In this document: positions 33,554-41,625 of the stretch, piece after piece
Position numbering within the stretch: the first letter of the stretch is position 1
How the letters are laid out: each line of letters begins with the position of its first letter
Assembly: GCA_016792805.1 (NCBI GenBank)
Contig: JAEUHX010000048.1
Location: 62,001-126,000, forward strand
From: Planctomycetota bacterium
GTDB taxonomy: Bacteria > Planctomycetota > UBA1135 > JACQFD01
Reading direction: 5' to 3'
DNA: 64,000 nt
Translations under genes and position numbers: made by a program
Notes under the pieces: model-generated
Told to the model about the DNA's origin: nothing
Databases searched by the model: none
The model's input: the letters and a program-made list of their open reading frames with translations, nothing else

Positions 33554-33741
33554 GTATCCCCGCTTCGAAATCTGGCGTCGGTGCCCGGGAAGAGATCAAG
33601 ATTGAGTATCGCCCGGACGGCAAGATTCCGATCGGGATCTGGCTCGTCTGGGTCTCCTTCGCAATCTTTGCGGTCTACTACGGCTCTTCCTACGTGTGGC
33701 CGGATTTCGTTCACTGGATGTCGGAAGTGCGGCCGCATTGA
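33550..33741 (+). CDS. Small membrane protein, CcoQ- or CcoP-anchor-like (63 residues)
   Basis: The GTG start overlaps the preceding stop. A charged N-terminus (REEIKIEYRPDGKIPIG) leads to one helix (IWLVWVSFAIFAVYYGSSYVWPDF). The position and size correspond to CcoQ, or to the isolated membrane segment of CcoP, whose heme part may be replaced here by the tetraheme cytochrome. No heme motif is present. It is the last gene of the operon. Confidence 0.75.
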   Translation: MSIPASKSGVGAREEIKIEYRPDGKIPIGIWLVWVSFAIFAVYYGSSYVWPDFVHWMSEVRPH

Positions 33742-33748
33742 GCTTGCG

Positions 33749-33777
33749 AACCGAGCGGAGATTCGATCTCGGTTTCT
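33749..33777 (+). terminator. Weak terminator-like hairpin after the oxidase operon
   Basis: A 7-bp stem (AACCGAG with CTCGGTT) encloses a shorter hairpin (GAGAT, TCG, ATCTC) and is followed by only three T residues. It sits 8 bp after the last oxidase gene and faces the convergent DHS-like gene. Plausible but weak. Confidence 0.4.
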
Positions 33778-33904
33778 GTGTCAAGCGATGCGAGTGGCGC
33801 ACTCGGATCCGAGCCCAGCCATCGCTCATCCTTCTGGTGCGATGGCACGTGCCAGGGGAAGCGTGTCGAGCCGCGCGATCAGCGCCTCCGTGAGGCTCTT
33901 GGTT

Positions 33905-35074
33905 TCACCCCTTCGCTTGTCGCCGCGCGACAGGGCGCTTGGCGGGGCGAGTGACCTTTCGCTTCTCCCGTTCGAGGCGATCGAGATACTCCTTCGCCAT
34001 GGCCGACACGAGACGCTCCCTTTGATCCACAAGCCGGCGCAGCTTTCGGGGCTTGCGCCGAGCGAGGCCATAGGCGGCCAAGATGGGAAGTGCAATCGTG
34101 CTGTCGACGTAGGCGACCACCGAGTCGGGAAGCTTGTCTGGATCGATCTTTCCCCAGGAAACCGCTTCGCTCGGCGTCGCTCCCGAGAGCCCCCCGGTGT
34201 CGGGACGCGCGTCAGTTAATTGTAAGAAATAGTCGTGGCCCTTTTCCGGAAGTCCGAGCACCTCCTGGATCTGCGGCTCCGTTTGCAGGGCGAAGTTCTT
34301 GGGCGATCCGCCCCCACAAATCAATACGGCCGACGCGCCGCCCGAGCGCTTGGCGTTCCAAACAATAGAGGCCGATTCGTTGACATCGCGCGAAACGTCG
34401 AAAGCAAATTTTCCGCCCTCGATGGAGACTGCGGCAACGTTCATTCCGATCGAGGAGTCTCCCGGCGAGCTCGTGAACAACGGCACGCCGCATCGATAGG
34501 CCGTCGAGAGCAGGCAGGTGTCGCGGACGCCGAGCGCATCCTCGCGCGCGGCAAGGGCGCCTCCGACGAGCGAATGAAACTCAGCGGTCGACATCGACCG
34601 TTGGAACGGATCCGTCCTCAGCAACTCGCGAAAGAAGGCGTCCGTGTCGAGCAGGACGGAATAATCGAACAGAACATCATAAATGCGGATGACCTCATGT
34701 TTGCGGAGGATGCGGTCGTCGAAGAAGGGAGAACCTCGGTGCAGGGCGAGCCCGAGTCCAAAATGTGTATCATGATATAAATTGGCTCCCGTCGAGACTA
34801 TCCAATCGACGAAGCCCGCCTTCAGCAGCGGAATGATCGCTGCGCGACCGAGGCCGGCAGGCGTGAGCGCTCCCGCGAGCGTCATACCGACCGTGGTGTT
34901 CGCATCGAGCATTTTCTCGGAGAAGAGACGGCATGCCTCGCCGAGCCGTCCACCGTTGTAGGCAAGGAACGCCCCATCGACGAGTTGGTCGACGGTTTCC
35001 TTCCCGGTGATTCCTTGCGGGAGGATGCGTGCGCCTTGGAGAAATGGATGGGTCCGCTTCGGGGAGTGCGCCAT
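33905..35074 (-). CDS. Deoxyhypusine synthase homologue
   Basis: The product is 389 residues, close to the family's usual length. In eukaryotes and archaea the enzyme moves the aminobutyl group of spermidine onto a lysine of eIF5A. The NAD-binding and spermidine motifs are visible ([29 protein letters not shown]) and the catalytic lysine lies in [20 protein letters not shown], almost identical to known enzymes. The C-terminus is basic. No eIF5A exists in bacteria, so the substrate is uncertain: EF-P, or another polyamine reaction such as homospermidine synthesis. It starts 39 bp downstream of rpoN. Confidence 0.93.
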   Translation of the reverse strand: MAHSPKRTHPFLQGARILPQGITGKETVDQLVDGAFLAYNGGRLGEACRLFSEKMLDANTTVGMTLAGALTPAGLGRAAIIPLLKAGFVDWIVSTGANLYHDTHFGLGLALHRGSPFFDDRILRKHEVIRIYDVLFDYSVLLDTDAFFRELLRTDPFQRSMSTAEFHSLVGGALAAREDALGVRDTCLLSTAYRCGVPLFTSSPGDSSIGMNVAAVSIEGGKFAFDVSRDVNESASIVWNAKRSGGASAVLICGGGSPKNFALQTEPQIQEVLGLPEKGHDYFLQLTDARPDTGGLSGATPSEAVSWGKIDPDKLPDSVVAYVDSTIALPILAAYGLARRKPRKLRRLVDQRERLVSAMAKEYLDRLEREKRKVTRPAKRPVARRQAKG

Positions 35075-35113
35075 CCTCGGACTGTAACCTTCCGCCGCCG
35101 CGAGCGCAGAGCG

Positions 35114-36592
35114 CTAGTAGATGCGCCGCTGACCGCTGGAGGGGATCTTGAGCGCTTTGCGGTACTTCGTGACCGTGCGGCGCGCGATCGGCACGCCCTC
35201 CTTCTGCGCCAGCAGCTTCCCAATCTCCTCGTCGCTGAGCGGCGCGTGCGGATCTTCATTGGCAATGATCTTCCGCACGAGTTCCTTGATCGCCGTCTGC
35301 GATTCAAACTCGCCATCCTCCGTGACCGTGCCGCCCACGAAGAAGTACTTCAGAGGGAAGACGCCTCGGGGCGTATCTGCGTACTTTCCGGAGATCGCGC
35401 GCGAGACGGTCGAAATGTGAACTCCCACTTCGTCTGCCACCTCCTGCATGCGAAGCGGCTTCAGCCCTTCGGCGCCCTTCTCGAGAAAGTCGCGCTGCCG
35501 GCGGAACACGGCGCGGCAGATTTTGTCGAGCGTGAGGCGCCGGCGCTCGATGGCTTCCTTGAACCATCGCGCGCTCTGATACTTCCGCTCCAAGAATTCG
35601 TGAACTTTGGGATCCTGCTTCGCCTGCTCCAGGAGCTTCGCGATGTCTCCCGAGACCCGAAGCTCGGGGATCGAACCGCGTTCGAGGCGAATCTCGTAGT
35701 CGCCATCGACCTCGTGAATCACGATGTCGGGCACGACGCGGGCATTCATCTCGAACCCTTCGCCGCCGCCGGGATTTGGATTCAGATGGCGAAGTGCTTC
35801 GATCGCCTCCTTCAGCTCGTCCATCTCGACGCCGAGTTCGCGCACGATTTTGGGGAGCCGATTCATCGCCACGTCTTCGAGGAAGCGATCGACGAGTTTG
35901 AACTCGAGCGTCTCTGATGCCGATTCCCCGAAGCTCGCCCGCAGCTGAAGAAGGAGACACTCGCGCAGATCGCGGGCGAAGATTCCCGGCGGTCCAAGCG
36001 TCCGCAGCTTCTCAATAATCGATGCGACCTGCTCCGGTGTCGTCTGGAGTTCGGGATCGAGAGCGATCTCCTCGGGTGGAATCCTCAAATATCCGCGCGG
36101 ATCGACGCATGCGACAAGATATTGTGCCACTTTCAATTCTTGCTCGTTGAAGTCGAGCAGGCCGAGCTGCGGCTCAAGCACCTCCCCAAGCGAACGGGCC
36201 TGCTGGGGCGCATTGGCGAGCGCCTCGAGGCGCTGGTCATCGGCCTCGCTCGACGAGCGCGGTTTGCGCGGAGCGCGCTCCCCGGCGAGGCGCTCGAACG
36301 CCTCCAGCGTTCGAATGGCCTGGGGCTCCCAATCGCCCGAACTCGGCGTCTCGCTTTCGGACCCGCGGGTGCGCTCGGGGGTGTGGGGCGCGCCGTTCGC
36401 TTCCTCGCCGGAAGAGGGTTCCGAAACCTCAAGAAAGGGATTCTCAAGGAGTTCCTGCTCGATCCGCCCCTGCAGATCGAGCAGCGGGAGCTGGAGGATC
36501 TGCATCGCCTGGATGAGCTGCGGCGACTGCACAAGTCGCTGCTCCAGTCTCGGCGACTGGGTCAATCCAAGGCGAAACGGTCCTGCGGCCAC
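35114..36592 (-). CDS. rpoN: RNA polymerase sigma-54 factor
   Basis: The product is 492 residues from GTG 36592 (upstream in-frame starts only add a non-conserved stretch). The glutamine-rich region I begins FRLGLTQSPRLEQRLVQSPQ, followed by LQLPLLDLQGRIEQELLENP. The core-binding and DNA-binding domains follow, with an HTH (MQEVADEVGVHISTVSRAISGK) and the RpoN box ARRTVTKYRKALKIP near the end. It directs transcription from -24/-12 promoters and needs AAA+ activators, of which two (6.9 kb and 25.1 kb) are in this window. Confidence 0.97.
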   Translation of the reverse strand: MAAGPFRLGLTQSPRLEQRLVQSPQLIQAMQILQLPLLDLQGRIEQELLENPFLEVSEPSSGEEANGAPHTPERTRGSESETPSSGDWEPQAIRTLEAFERLAGERAPRKPRSSSEADDQRLEALANAPQQARSLGEVLEPQLGLLDFNEQELKVAQYLVACVDPRGYLRIPPEEIALDPELQTTPEQVASIIEKLRTLGPPGIFARDLRECLLLQLRASFGESASETLEFKLVDRFLEDVAMNRLPKIVRELGVEMDELKEAIEALRHLNPNPGGGEGFEMNARVVPDIVIHEVDGDYEIRLERGSIPELRVSGDIAKLLEQAKQDPKVHEFLERKYQSARWFKEAIERRRLTLDKICRAVFRRQRDFLEKGAEGLKPLRMQEVADEVGVHISTVSRAISGKYADTPRGVFPLKYFFVGGTVTEDGEFESQTAIKELVRKIIANEDPHAPLSDEEIGKLLAQKEGVPIARRTVTKYRKALKIPSSGQRRIY

Positions 36593-36682
36593 GCAAGGAG
36601 TATACCGGCACCGGCCACACGGTCTCCGGAAGCCCCCGACGGGGACCACCCGCGTCAGGAGCGGCGCGCGAGCGGATTCGGG

Positions 36683-38368
36683 TTATCGGCGTTGCGCTAT
36701 GCAGCGCACGAACAGGCGCGATCCGCCATCGGGGCCGAGATCGGCAACGACCGTAAGCTTCCCATGGGGGAGTTCGAGGATCCGGCTTGCGCGGGCGCTT
36801 CGGAGCGCAACGCGCTCATGATCGCCGGCTGGGGAGATCTCCGACGTGATGCGCTCTCGCGGACCGAAGTCGCTCCACTGGAGATCGAGCTGGATCCGTG
36901 AAAAGTCTGCGCCAGCACGCAGGAGCTGGGCGCGGCTCACGAGGCCGCGGAAGAGATCGCGCACGATTGGAGCCGCGATGGCGGCTTCTTGTGCAATCTC
37001 CGCTCCGTAGCCCACCACCGCCGATTCCTCGCGTCCGGTCATGGCAGCGGCCACGCGCCCGAGCGCCACAGTGTAGCTTTGTGAGAAAAGTACGGTCTCC
37101 GCTGCGACTGCAGCGCGCTCATCGGAGGACCTGACGACTTCGACGCGAATCCCACAGCTGGCCGACTCGAGCTCCTCCTGCGCGCGCAACCGCGCGAGAG
37201 CGGATTGTACTTCGGGCTCAGTGCCCATCAGTGATAAGTAGCCGGAAGGCAAGTCTTCGAGTCGCACCGCGGACTCGCCGCCGCGCAGGAGCTCCGCGAG
37301 GCCGCCCTCACGGCTCACCCGATGCTCGTCCATCGGGACGGGGCGCAGGCTGGCATCGAGCATCGCGGCCACTCGCCCCTGCTCCCCTTGCAACAGATCG
37401 GTTCGTACGAGCGCGAGGGCGCGGCCGGGGCTGGCCGCCGGCGGGAGCATCGGCGGCCGCACGGGGCCGCGCGGCCGCAAGCAGGCCACAATGGCGCGGC
37501 TTTCTGCATCCCGGTCGCACGACGCCAAGACGAGAAGGCCATCCAGCGGAACGACCGCAGTCGTCAGGATCCGTGAGCCGGCAAGTCGCGGCTGGTCGAC
37601 GGATCCCACGTCCTTCGCGCGCGTGTCGAATCGCGTGAGCCCGAGGAGCTCGCCTCTCCCCAGTGCGGCCACCAACAATGCGGCGGTGCCGTCCAGCGTC
37701 GGCGAGGCGTCGATTCCGATATGTGCACCCGAGCCGGCCGTTTTCATGAAGGGCGCGGCGATGGCCGATTTCTGTGCGACTTCCGTGCTAAAGCTCGATG
37801 TGTACGGAGTCCGCTGGATGGCGCCGCCCTCCGCAATCCGTCCGGGAATCGCATCGACGATGCCGCTCCAAATCTCTACACCGTTGGAGCGCAGCTTCTC
37901 AAGGAGGGCCGGCGCCTCGGCGGGCGCCACCTGGTGGGGCAACGGCTGTGCCTTCTCCGCGGGAAGCTGGAAAAGCTGCACTTCGATGGAGAGAGGTTTT
38001 GTAATGATGGACTCGAGCGCGGTGAGCAGGGCGGAGATCTGCTGGTGCTGCGGCTCGGTTGCGACCGCTACGAGTGCATCCCCGCGCACATCGAGAGTGA
38101 CTTCCGTGCTTTGGATCGCTCCTTGGAGAAGTGTGAGAAGCTCCGCGGTCGAGAGCGAGACCCCCGGTCTGCGATTCGAGAAGAAGCTGGCTTCGAGGGA
38201 CTCCGGCGGATCGGCCTCGTTCGTCAGAAAGCTGCCGAATCGCGGACCTTGCGGATCTGTGAGCGACGCGGAGAGCGCCTTGAGGGGATAGCGGCGAACG
38301 CTTCGTTCGGTGCCCTGAGGAGCGGCGAGCACCGCGAGGCTCGCGAGGAGCCGGAGAATTGCAACCAT
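36683..38368 (-). CDS. Secreted protein with two tandem secretin-like repeats
   Basis: The product is 561 residues with a signal peptide (MVAILRLLASLAVLAAP). Two related blocks of about 180 residues are visible: EPQHQQISALLTALES ... TEVAQKSAIAAPFM (195-208) and EPEVQSALARLRAQEE ... AEIAQEAAIAAPIV (456-469). The first part of each resembles the N-domain and gate region of type II/III secretins, but no full beta-barrel domain is obvious. It may be a secretin-derived envelope protein. It lies between the anti-sigma and rpoN genes, all on the minus strand. Function unknown. Confidence 0.72.
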   Translation of the reverse strand: MVAILRLLASLAVLAAPQGTERSVRRYPLKALSASLTDPQGPRFGSFLTNEADPPESLEASFFSNRRPGVSLSTAELLTLLQGAIQSTEVTLDVRGDALVAVATEPQHQQISALLTALESIITKPLSIEVQLFQLPAEKAQPLPHQVAPAEAPALLEKLRSNGVEIWSGIVDAIPGRIAEGGAIQRTPYTSSFSTEVAQKSAIAAPFMKTAGSGAHIGIDASPTLDGTAALLVAALGRGELLGLTRFDTRAKDVGSVDQPRLAGSRILTTAVVPLDGLLVLASCDRDAESRAIVACLRPRGPVRPPMLPPAASPGRALALVRTDLLQGEQGRVAAMLDASLRPVPMDEHRVSREGGLAELLRGGESAVRLEDLPSGYLSLMGTEPEVQSALARLRAQEELESASCGIRVEVVRSSDERAAVAAETVLFSQSYTVALGRVAAAMTGREESAVVGYGAEIAQEAAIAAPIVRDLFRGLVSRAQLLRAGADFSRIQLDLQWSDFGPRERITSEISPAGDHERVALRSARASRILELPHGKLTVVADLGPDGGSRLFVRCIAQRR

Positions 38369-38397
38369 AGAGCCATGTGCCTTCGAATTGATGGATC

Positions 38398-39957
38398 TTA
38401 CAGACCGAGCGAATGTGCGGATCTTCGATGCGTGGTCATCGCTCGGGAGGGGATGAGCGAAGATACAAAGCCGATCTCGATGAGCCGCTCGTTTTCAAGG
38501 CGCGCGATCGCCGAATCGAGCCGCGCATCGGATGGAGACTCGTCGCGGTCGGCGCGGCAGCCCGCGAGCCGGCCGTCGAGAAAGCCGATCCCAAAGCGTG
38601 CCGCCGGGCCGAGCCGCGGATCGCATCGGAGCGACTCGAGCGCTGTTCGCGCTCCGAGAGTGCGCGTATGAGCCAGATGGCCGAGAGCGCGGCCCGCGAT
38701 CTCCGAGGAGCTCACAGCGCGAAGGTGCAGGGCGAGCGCTCGTCCACCCTCCATGTCGAGGTCCGTCCATGCTTCATGGCTTGCGTCACAGCGCTCTTTG
38801 CCAGTGGGGCCACAAGTGACATTCACAAAAATTTCGAGGGACTCCGGGCTTCCGATTCGAGCCAAGGTGCGAAGGGCGAGCGTTGCGTGCGGACCCGGAA
38901 TGCGCTCCTTGATCCATGGCACAAGGCCGACCGCACGGGATTCCCATGCCAGGCGAATCAGAGCTTCTTCCGCAGCCGAGGTTGCGAGCGCACGGCCGCA
39001 CGATTCAAGGGCGCGGCTCCATGCGGTAGAGCGCAGCCGCGTCGCGCGCCCCAGGACCGCAGTCCGTGCCGCCGCATCGTCGCGCAGAAGTGCAGCCTGG
39101 AGGGCGGAGGCTAGGCCCGGAGAGTCGGCTCCACCGATTCCAATGCGCCAGCATTCGGTCCGATCCTCGAAGAGGAGCGCGTCGGTGGTCTGGAGCGCCA
39201 GCACCTCGGCGGCGGCACGGGCTTCTTCGCAGCCGCCCTCCGCGAGCTGTCGAAGCGACGCGAGAACCTCCCTGCGAACCTCTGGGCGATCGAAGGCTCT
39301 CGAGGCGGCTGCGGCGGAAGCGGCTCCGCCGGCTCGGCCGAGGGCCGACAGGGCTCGTCTCGCTGTCGAAGGCTCCTCCTCGAGAGCAAATCGCGAGAGG
39401 AGCGGAACCGCGTCGAGCGGAACCGGGCCACCCTCCAGCGCCGCGGCGATCGACCACGGCGTCACGCCAGTGCCAACCGTCGCGAGGACAGGCGGCAGAC
39501 AGGAGGCGGTCATCGGAAAGGCGCGAGCCACGGCGTCGTCGGAGATGTTCCGAGGAGGGAGATCCCGCCGGGTTGCGCACGCACTCGAACTCCACACTTC
39601 GGGCGACTTTGCTCGCGAGCTGGGAGAGCCTTGGGCGATGCCGTTCCAGGAAGGAATCCACCCCGCTGCCGCTGTCAGGAGCGCGAGGGTGCAGGCGATC
39701 GCCAGCGCCGGCTGCTTGTGAGCTTTGCGCTCGCGCGCGCGCTGCGCAGTGAGCTTCGAAAGAAGCCTCCCCTGGGCGGGCTCGTCGAGCTGCTCGCCGA
39801 GCGAGCGCGGCGAAGCCGTGCGAAGCCACGAACCTACCCAATCGGTGCGCCGCGCCGTGGCGCGACAATCCTCACAGATCTCTATGTGTGCACGCAGATC
39901 TGCGCTCGCCTCCGCGAGTCCGGACTCGGCTGCCCGGCTCTGATGCTTACAGCTCAT
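38398..39957 (-). CDS. Anti-sigma factor with zinc finger and large extracytoplasmic helical-repeat domain
   Basis: The product is 519 residues. The N-terminus has the ZAS-type motif (Cys3, then LRAHIEICEDC), a single membrane helix near 83-100 (ALAIACTLALLTAAAGWIPSW), and an extracellular part of about 400 residues rich in alanine and arginine that looks like HEAT-type repeats. It should hold the ECF sigma factor inactive until an envelope signal arrives. The start codon overlaps the stop of the sigma gene (ATGA), so the two are coupled. The large outer domain is unusual for anti-sigmas and may be the sensor. Confidence 0.87.
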   Translation of the reverse strand: MSCKHQSRAAESGLAEASADLRAHIEICEDCRATARRTDWVGSWLRTASPRSLGEQLDEPAQGRLLSKLTAQRARERKAHKQPALAIACTLALLTAAAGWIPSWNGIAQGSPSSRAKSPEVWSSSACATRRDLPPRNISDDAVARAFPMTASCLPPVLATVGTGVTPWSIAAALEGGPVPLDAVPLLSRFALEEEPSTARRALSALGRAGGAASAAAASRAFDRPEVRREVLASLRQLAEGGCEEARAAAEVLALQTTDALLFEDRTECWRIGIGGADSPGLASALQAALLRDDAAARTAVLGRATRLRSTAWSRALESCGRALATSAAEEALIRLAWESRAVGLVPWIKERIPGPHATLALRTLARIGSPESLEIFVNVTCGPTGKERCDASHEAWTDLDMEGGRALALHLRAVSSSEIAGRALGHLAHTRTLGARTALESLRCDPRLGPAARFGIGFLDGRLAGCRADRDESPSDARLDSAIARLENERLIEIGFVSSLIPSRAMTTHRRSAHSLGL

Positions 39958-40553
39958 GGGCGGCGCTCCTCCGCCTTCGGCGAGAGCGCTTCGGCGGGCT
40001 CCAGGAATCGAGCCAGCAGCTTCTCGAGCCGGCGGCGCGCATCGAAGACCGCCGCTCGCGCCGCCTCCTCGGAAATCTGTAAGACAATAGCAATTTCCCG
40101 ATAGCTGAGCTCTTGCCTCACTCTCAAGTGAATCGCCTGGCGCGCGCGCTGCGGCAGCGCGGCGAGCGCGTGATCGAGCGCCTCGCCGATCTCCGCCGAG
40201 GACCCGGGATCTCCTTCGGGGGCGCAGCGTCGCTCAGCCGGCGAGCCCTCCGGCGCCTCGTGGCGGGAGCCGCGCGCGCGGAGCACGTCGACGGCGCAGC
40301 GGGCCACAATGCCGAAGAGCCATGTCCGAAAAGTGCATTCTCCGCGGAACGCGCGCAGCGCATTGTGTGCTTTGAGGAGCGCCTCGCCCACGGCATCCTC
40401 GGCGTCGGGAGCCGCATTCAGAGTCCGGCGCGCAAAGGCATAGGCCGCCTCGAGGTGGCGCGAGAAGAGAAGATTCTCGGCGTCCACGTCCCCGCTGCGA
40501 GCGCGGGTGAGCAGCTCCTCATCGTGGGCGTGCAAGAACGGGTCGGTGGGCAT
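39954..40553 (-). CDS. ECF-type RNA polymerase sigma factor
   Basis: The product is 199 residues with regions 2 and 4 only, as in the RpoE family. Region 2: LLFSRHLEAAYAFARRTLNAAPDAEDAVGEALLKAHNALRAFRGECTFRTWLFGIVARCAVDVLR. Region 4: ALPQRARQAIHLRVRQELSYREIAIVLQISEEAARAAVFDARRRL. It is the cytoplasmic partner of the overlapping anti-sigma gene. A gspF-like gene precedes it by 59 bp. Its regulon is unknown; the usual theme is envelope stress. Confidence 0.95.
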   Translation of the reverse strand: MPTDPFLHAHDEELLTRARSGDVDAENLLFSRHLEAAYAFARRTLNAAPDAEDAVGEALLKAHNALRAFRGECTFRTWLFGIVARCAVDVLRARGSRHEAPEGSPAERRCAPEGDPGSSAEIGEALDHALAALPQRARQAIHLRVRQELSYREIAIVLQISEEAARAAVFDARRRLEKLLARFLEPAEALSPKAEERRP

Positions 40554-40612
40554 GGGCTCGGCGGTCTGACGTTGGCGCCGCTGCCTGCGTTAGTTGTCCA
40601 CCGCGGAAACCG

Positions 40613-41599
40613 TCACCCGGGAAGCTGGGAGAGGGCGCTTTGAAGCGGTGCGAGGTAGACCCGATAGGCTGCGAAGACCACAGATCCGACGGCCAGCGCA
40701 TAGAGAATGGTCCCTGGCCCAACCGTGCTCCAATGGACCGCGCGCGCAGCACTCTCCTCCCGCAGCCGCGCGGCCTGCTCAAGCCCTTCGCTCAGCGTAC
40801 CGGAGATTTCTGCGGGGGCGAGCAGGGCCAGGGAGGTGGCGTCGACGACGCCGCTCCGTTGGAGTTCCGCGGTGAATGCAGAGCCTGATTCGAGGCGGCG
40901 GCTCGCGCCTTCGAGCGCTTCGCGAAATGGATGGCCGACTCCTCCGGCCGCGAGGGCGAGTGCTTTCGAGAGCGGGAGGCCGCTTCCATACAAATCACTG
41001 AGGGCACGGAAGACGCGGCCGAGGGCGAGGTCGCGCAGCATGGCTCCAATCCAGGGGAGTCGCGCGAGGAAGGAGCCGCTGGCGCCTCCTCGAATCGAAT
41101 CACGCACGAGGAAAAGTGATACCAATAAAATGGCGTCGATTGGCAATACCCAAGTCAGCATTCCTAGCCATCCCGCGCTTTTTGTGCCCGCCAGGATTTG
41201 TGGCAGGTGCGCTGCAAACGCGGCGAAATGCAGAACAAAAAGCGGGTACAGCATGCGCCCCACAGCCTGGGCGAGAGCCTGTGCCCGCCGCGTTCGCTCG
41301 GCCGCGAGCCTTCGGAGTGCCGCAGGAACGCGTCCCGCACTTTCAGCCGCCGCAATGCGCGCGCAGGCGAGGCGATCGAAGCCGAGCCGTTCGATCGCCG
41401 TCGCGAGCGGCTTGCCGGCCTGGAGTTCGCGGCGGGCGTCAGCGATCGAATGGCCACCGAGGAGCACGCTAAGGGAGGGCTGCTCGAACGCGACGAGCGG
41501 CAGCAACCCCGCCCCCAGCAGGGAGGCCAGCGATTCCAGGAATCGAGCCTCTCTCAGGTCCTGTTGTCCGGGCAGCCGAAGGGGAATCACCGGCGTCAC
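40613..41599 (-). CDS. GspF/PilC-like type II secretion membrane protein (orphan)
   Basis: The product is 328 residues from GTG 41599 (alternative GTG 41590). It has two T2SSF-type halves: FLESLASLLGAGLLPLVAFEQ ... ARRELQAGKPLATAIERLG ... AESAGRVPAALRRLAAERT and RVFRALSDLYGSGLPLSKALALA ... LAPAEISGTLSEGLEQAARL. Three or so membrane helices separate or follow them (LYPLFVLHFAAFAAHLPQIL, WVLPIDAILLVSLFLV, TILYALAVGSVVFAAYRVY). GspF is an inner-membrane platform protein; no gspE, gspG or other partners are in the window. The start is only 26 bp from a divergent gene. Confidence 0.85.
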   Translation of the reverse strand: MTPVIPLRLPGQQDLREARFLESLASLLGAGLLPLVAFEQPSLSVLLGGHSIADARRELQAGKPLATAIERLGFDRLACARIAAAESAGRVPAALRRLAAERTRRAQALAQAVGRMLYPLFVLHFAAFAAHLPQILAGTKSAGWLGMLTWVLPIDAILLVSLFLVRDSIRGGASGSFLARLPWIGAMLRDLALGRVFRALSDLYGSGLPLSKALALAAGGVGHPFREALEGASRRLESGSAFTAELQRSGVVDATSLALLAPAEISGTLSEGLEQAARLREESAARAVHWSTVGPGTILYALAVGSVVFAAYRVYLAPLQSALSQLPG

Positions 41600-41625
41600 G
41601 CCCGGGATCTTGGACGGTCGATCGA

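Noticed and set aside
33742..33904. Small gene between the oxidase operon and the DHS-like gene
   Set aside because: Frames are short, cut by stops or antisense to the DHS-like tail; nothing protein-like.
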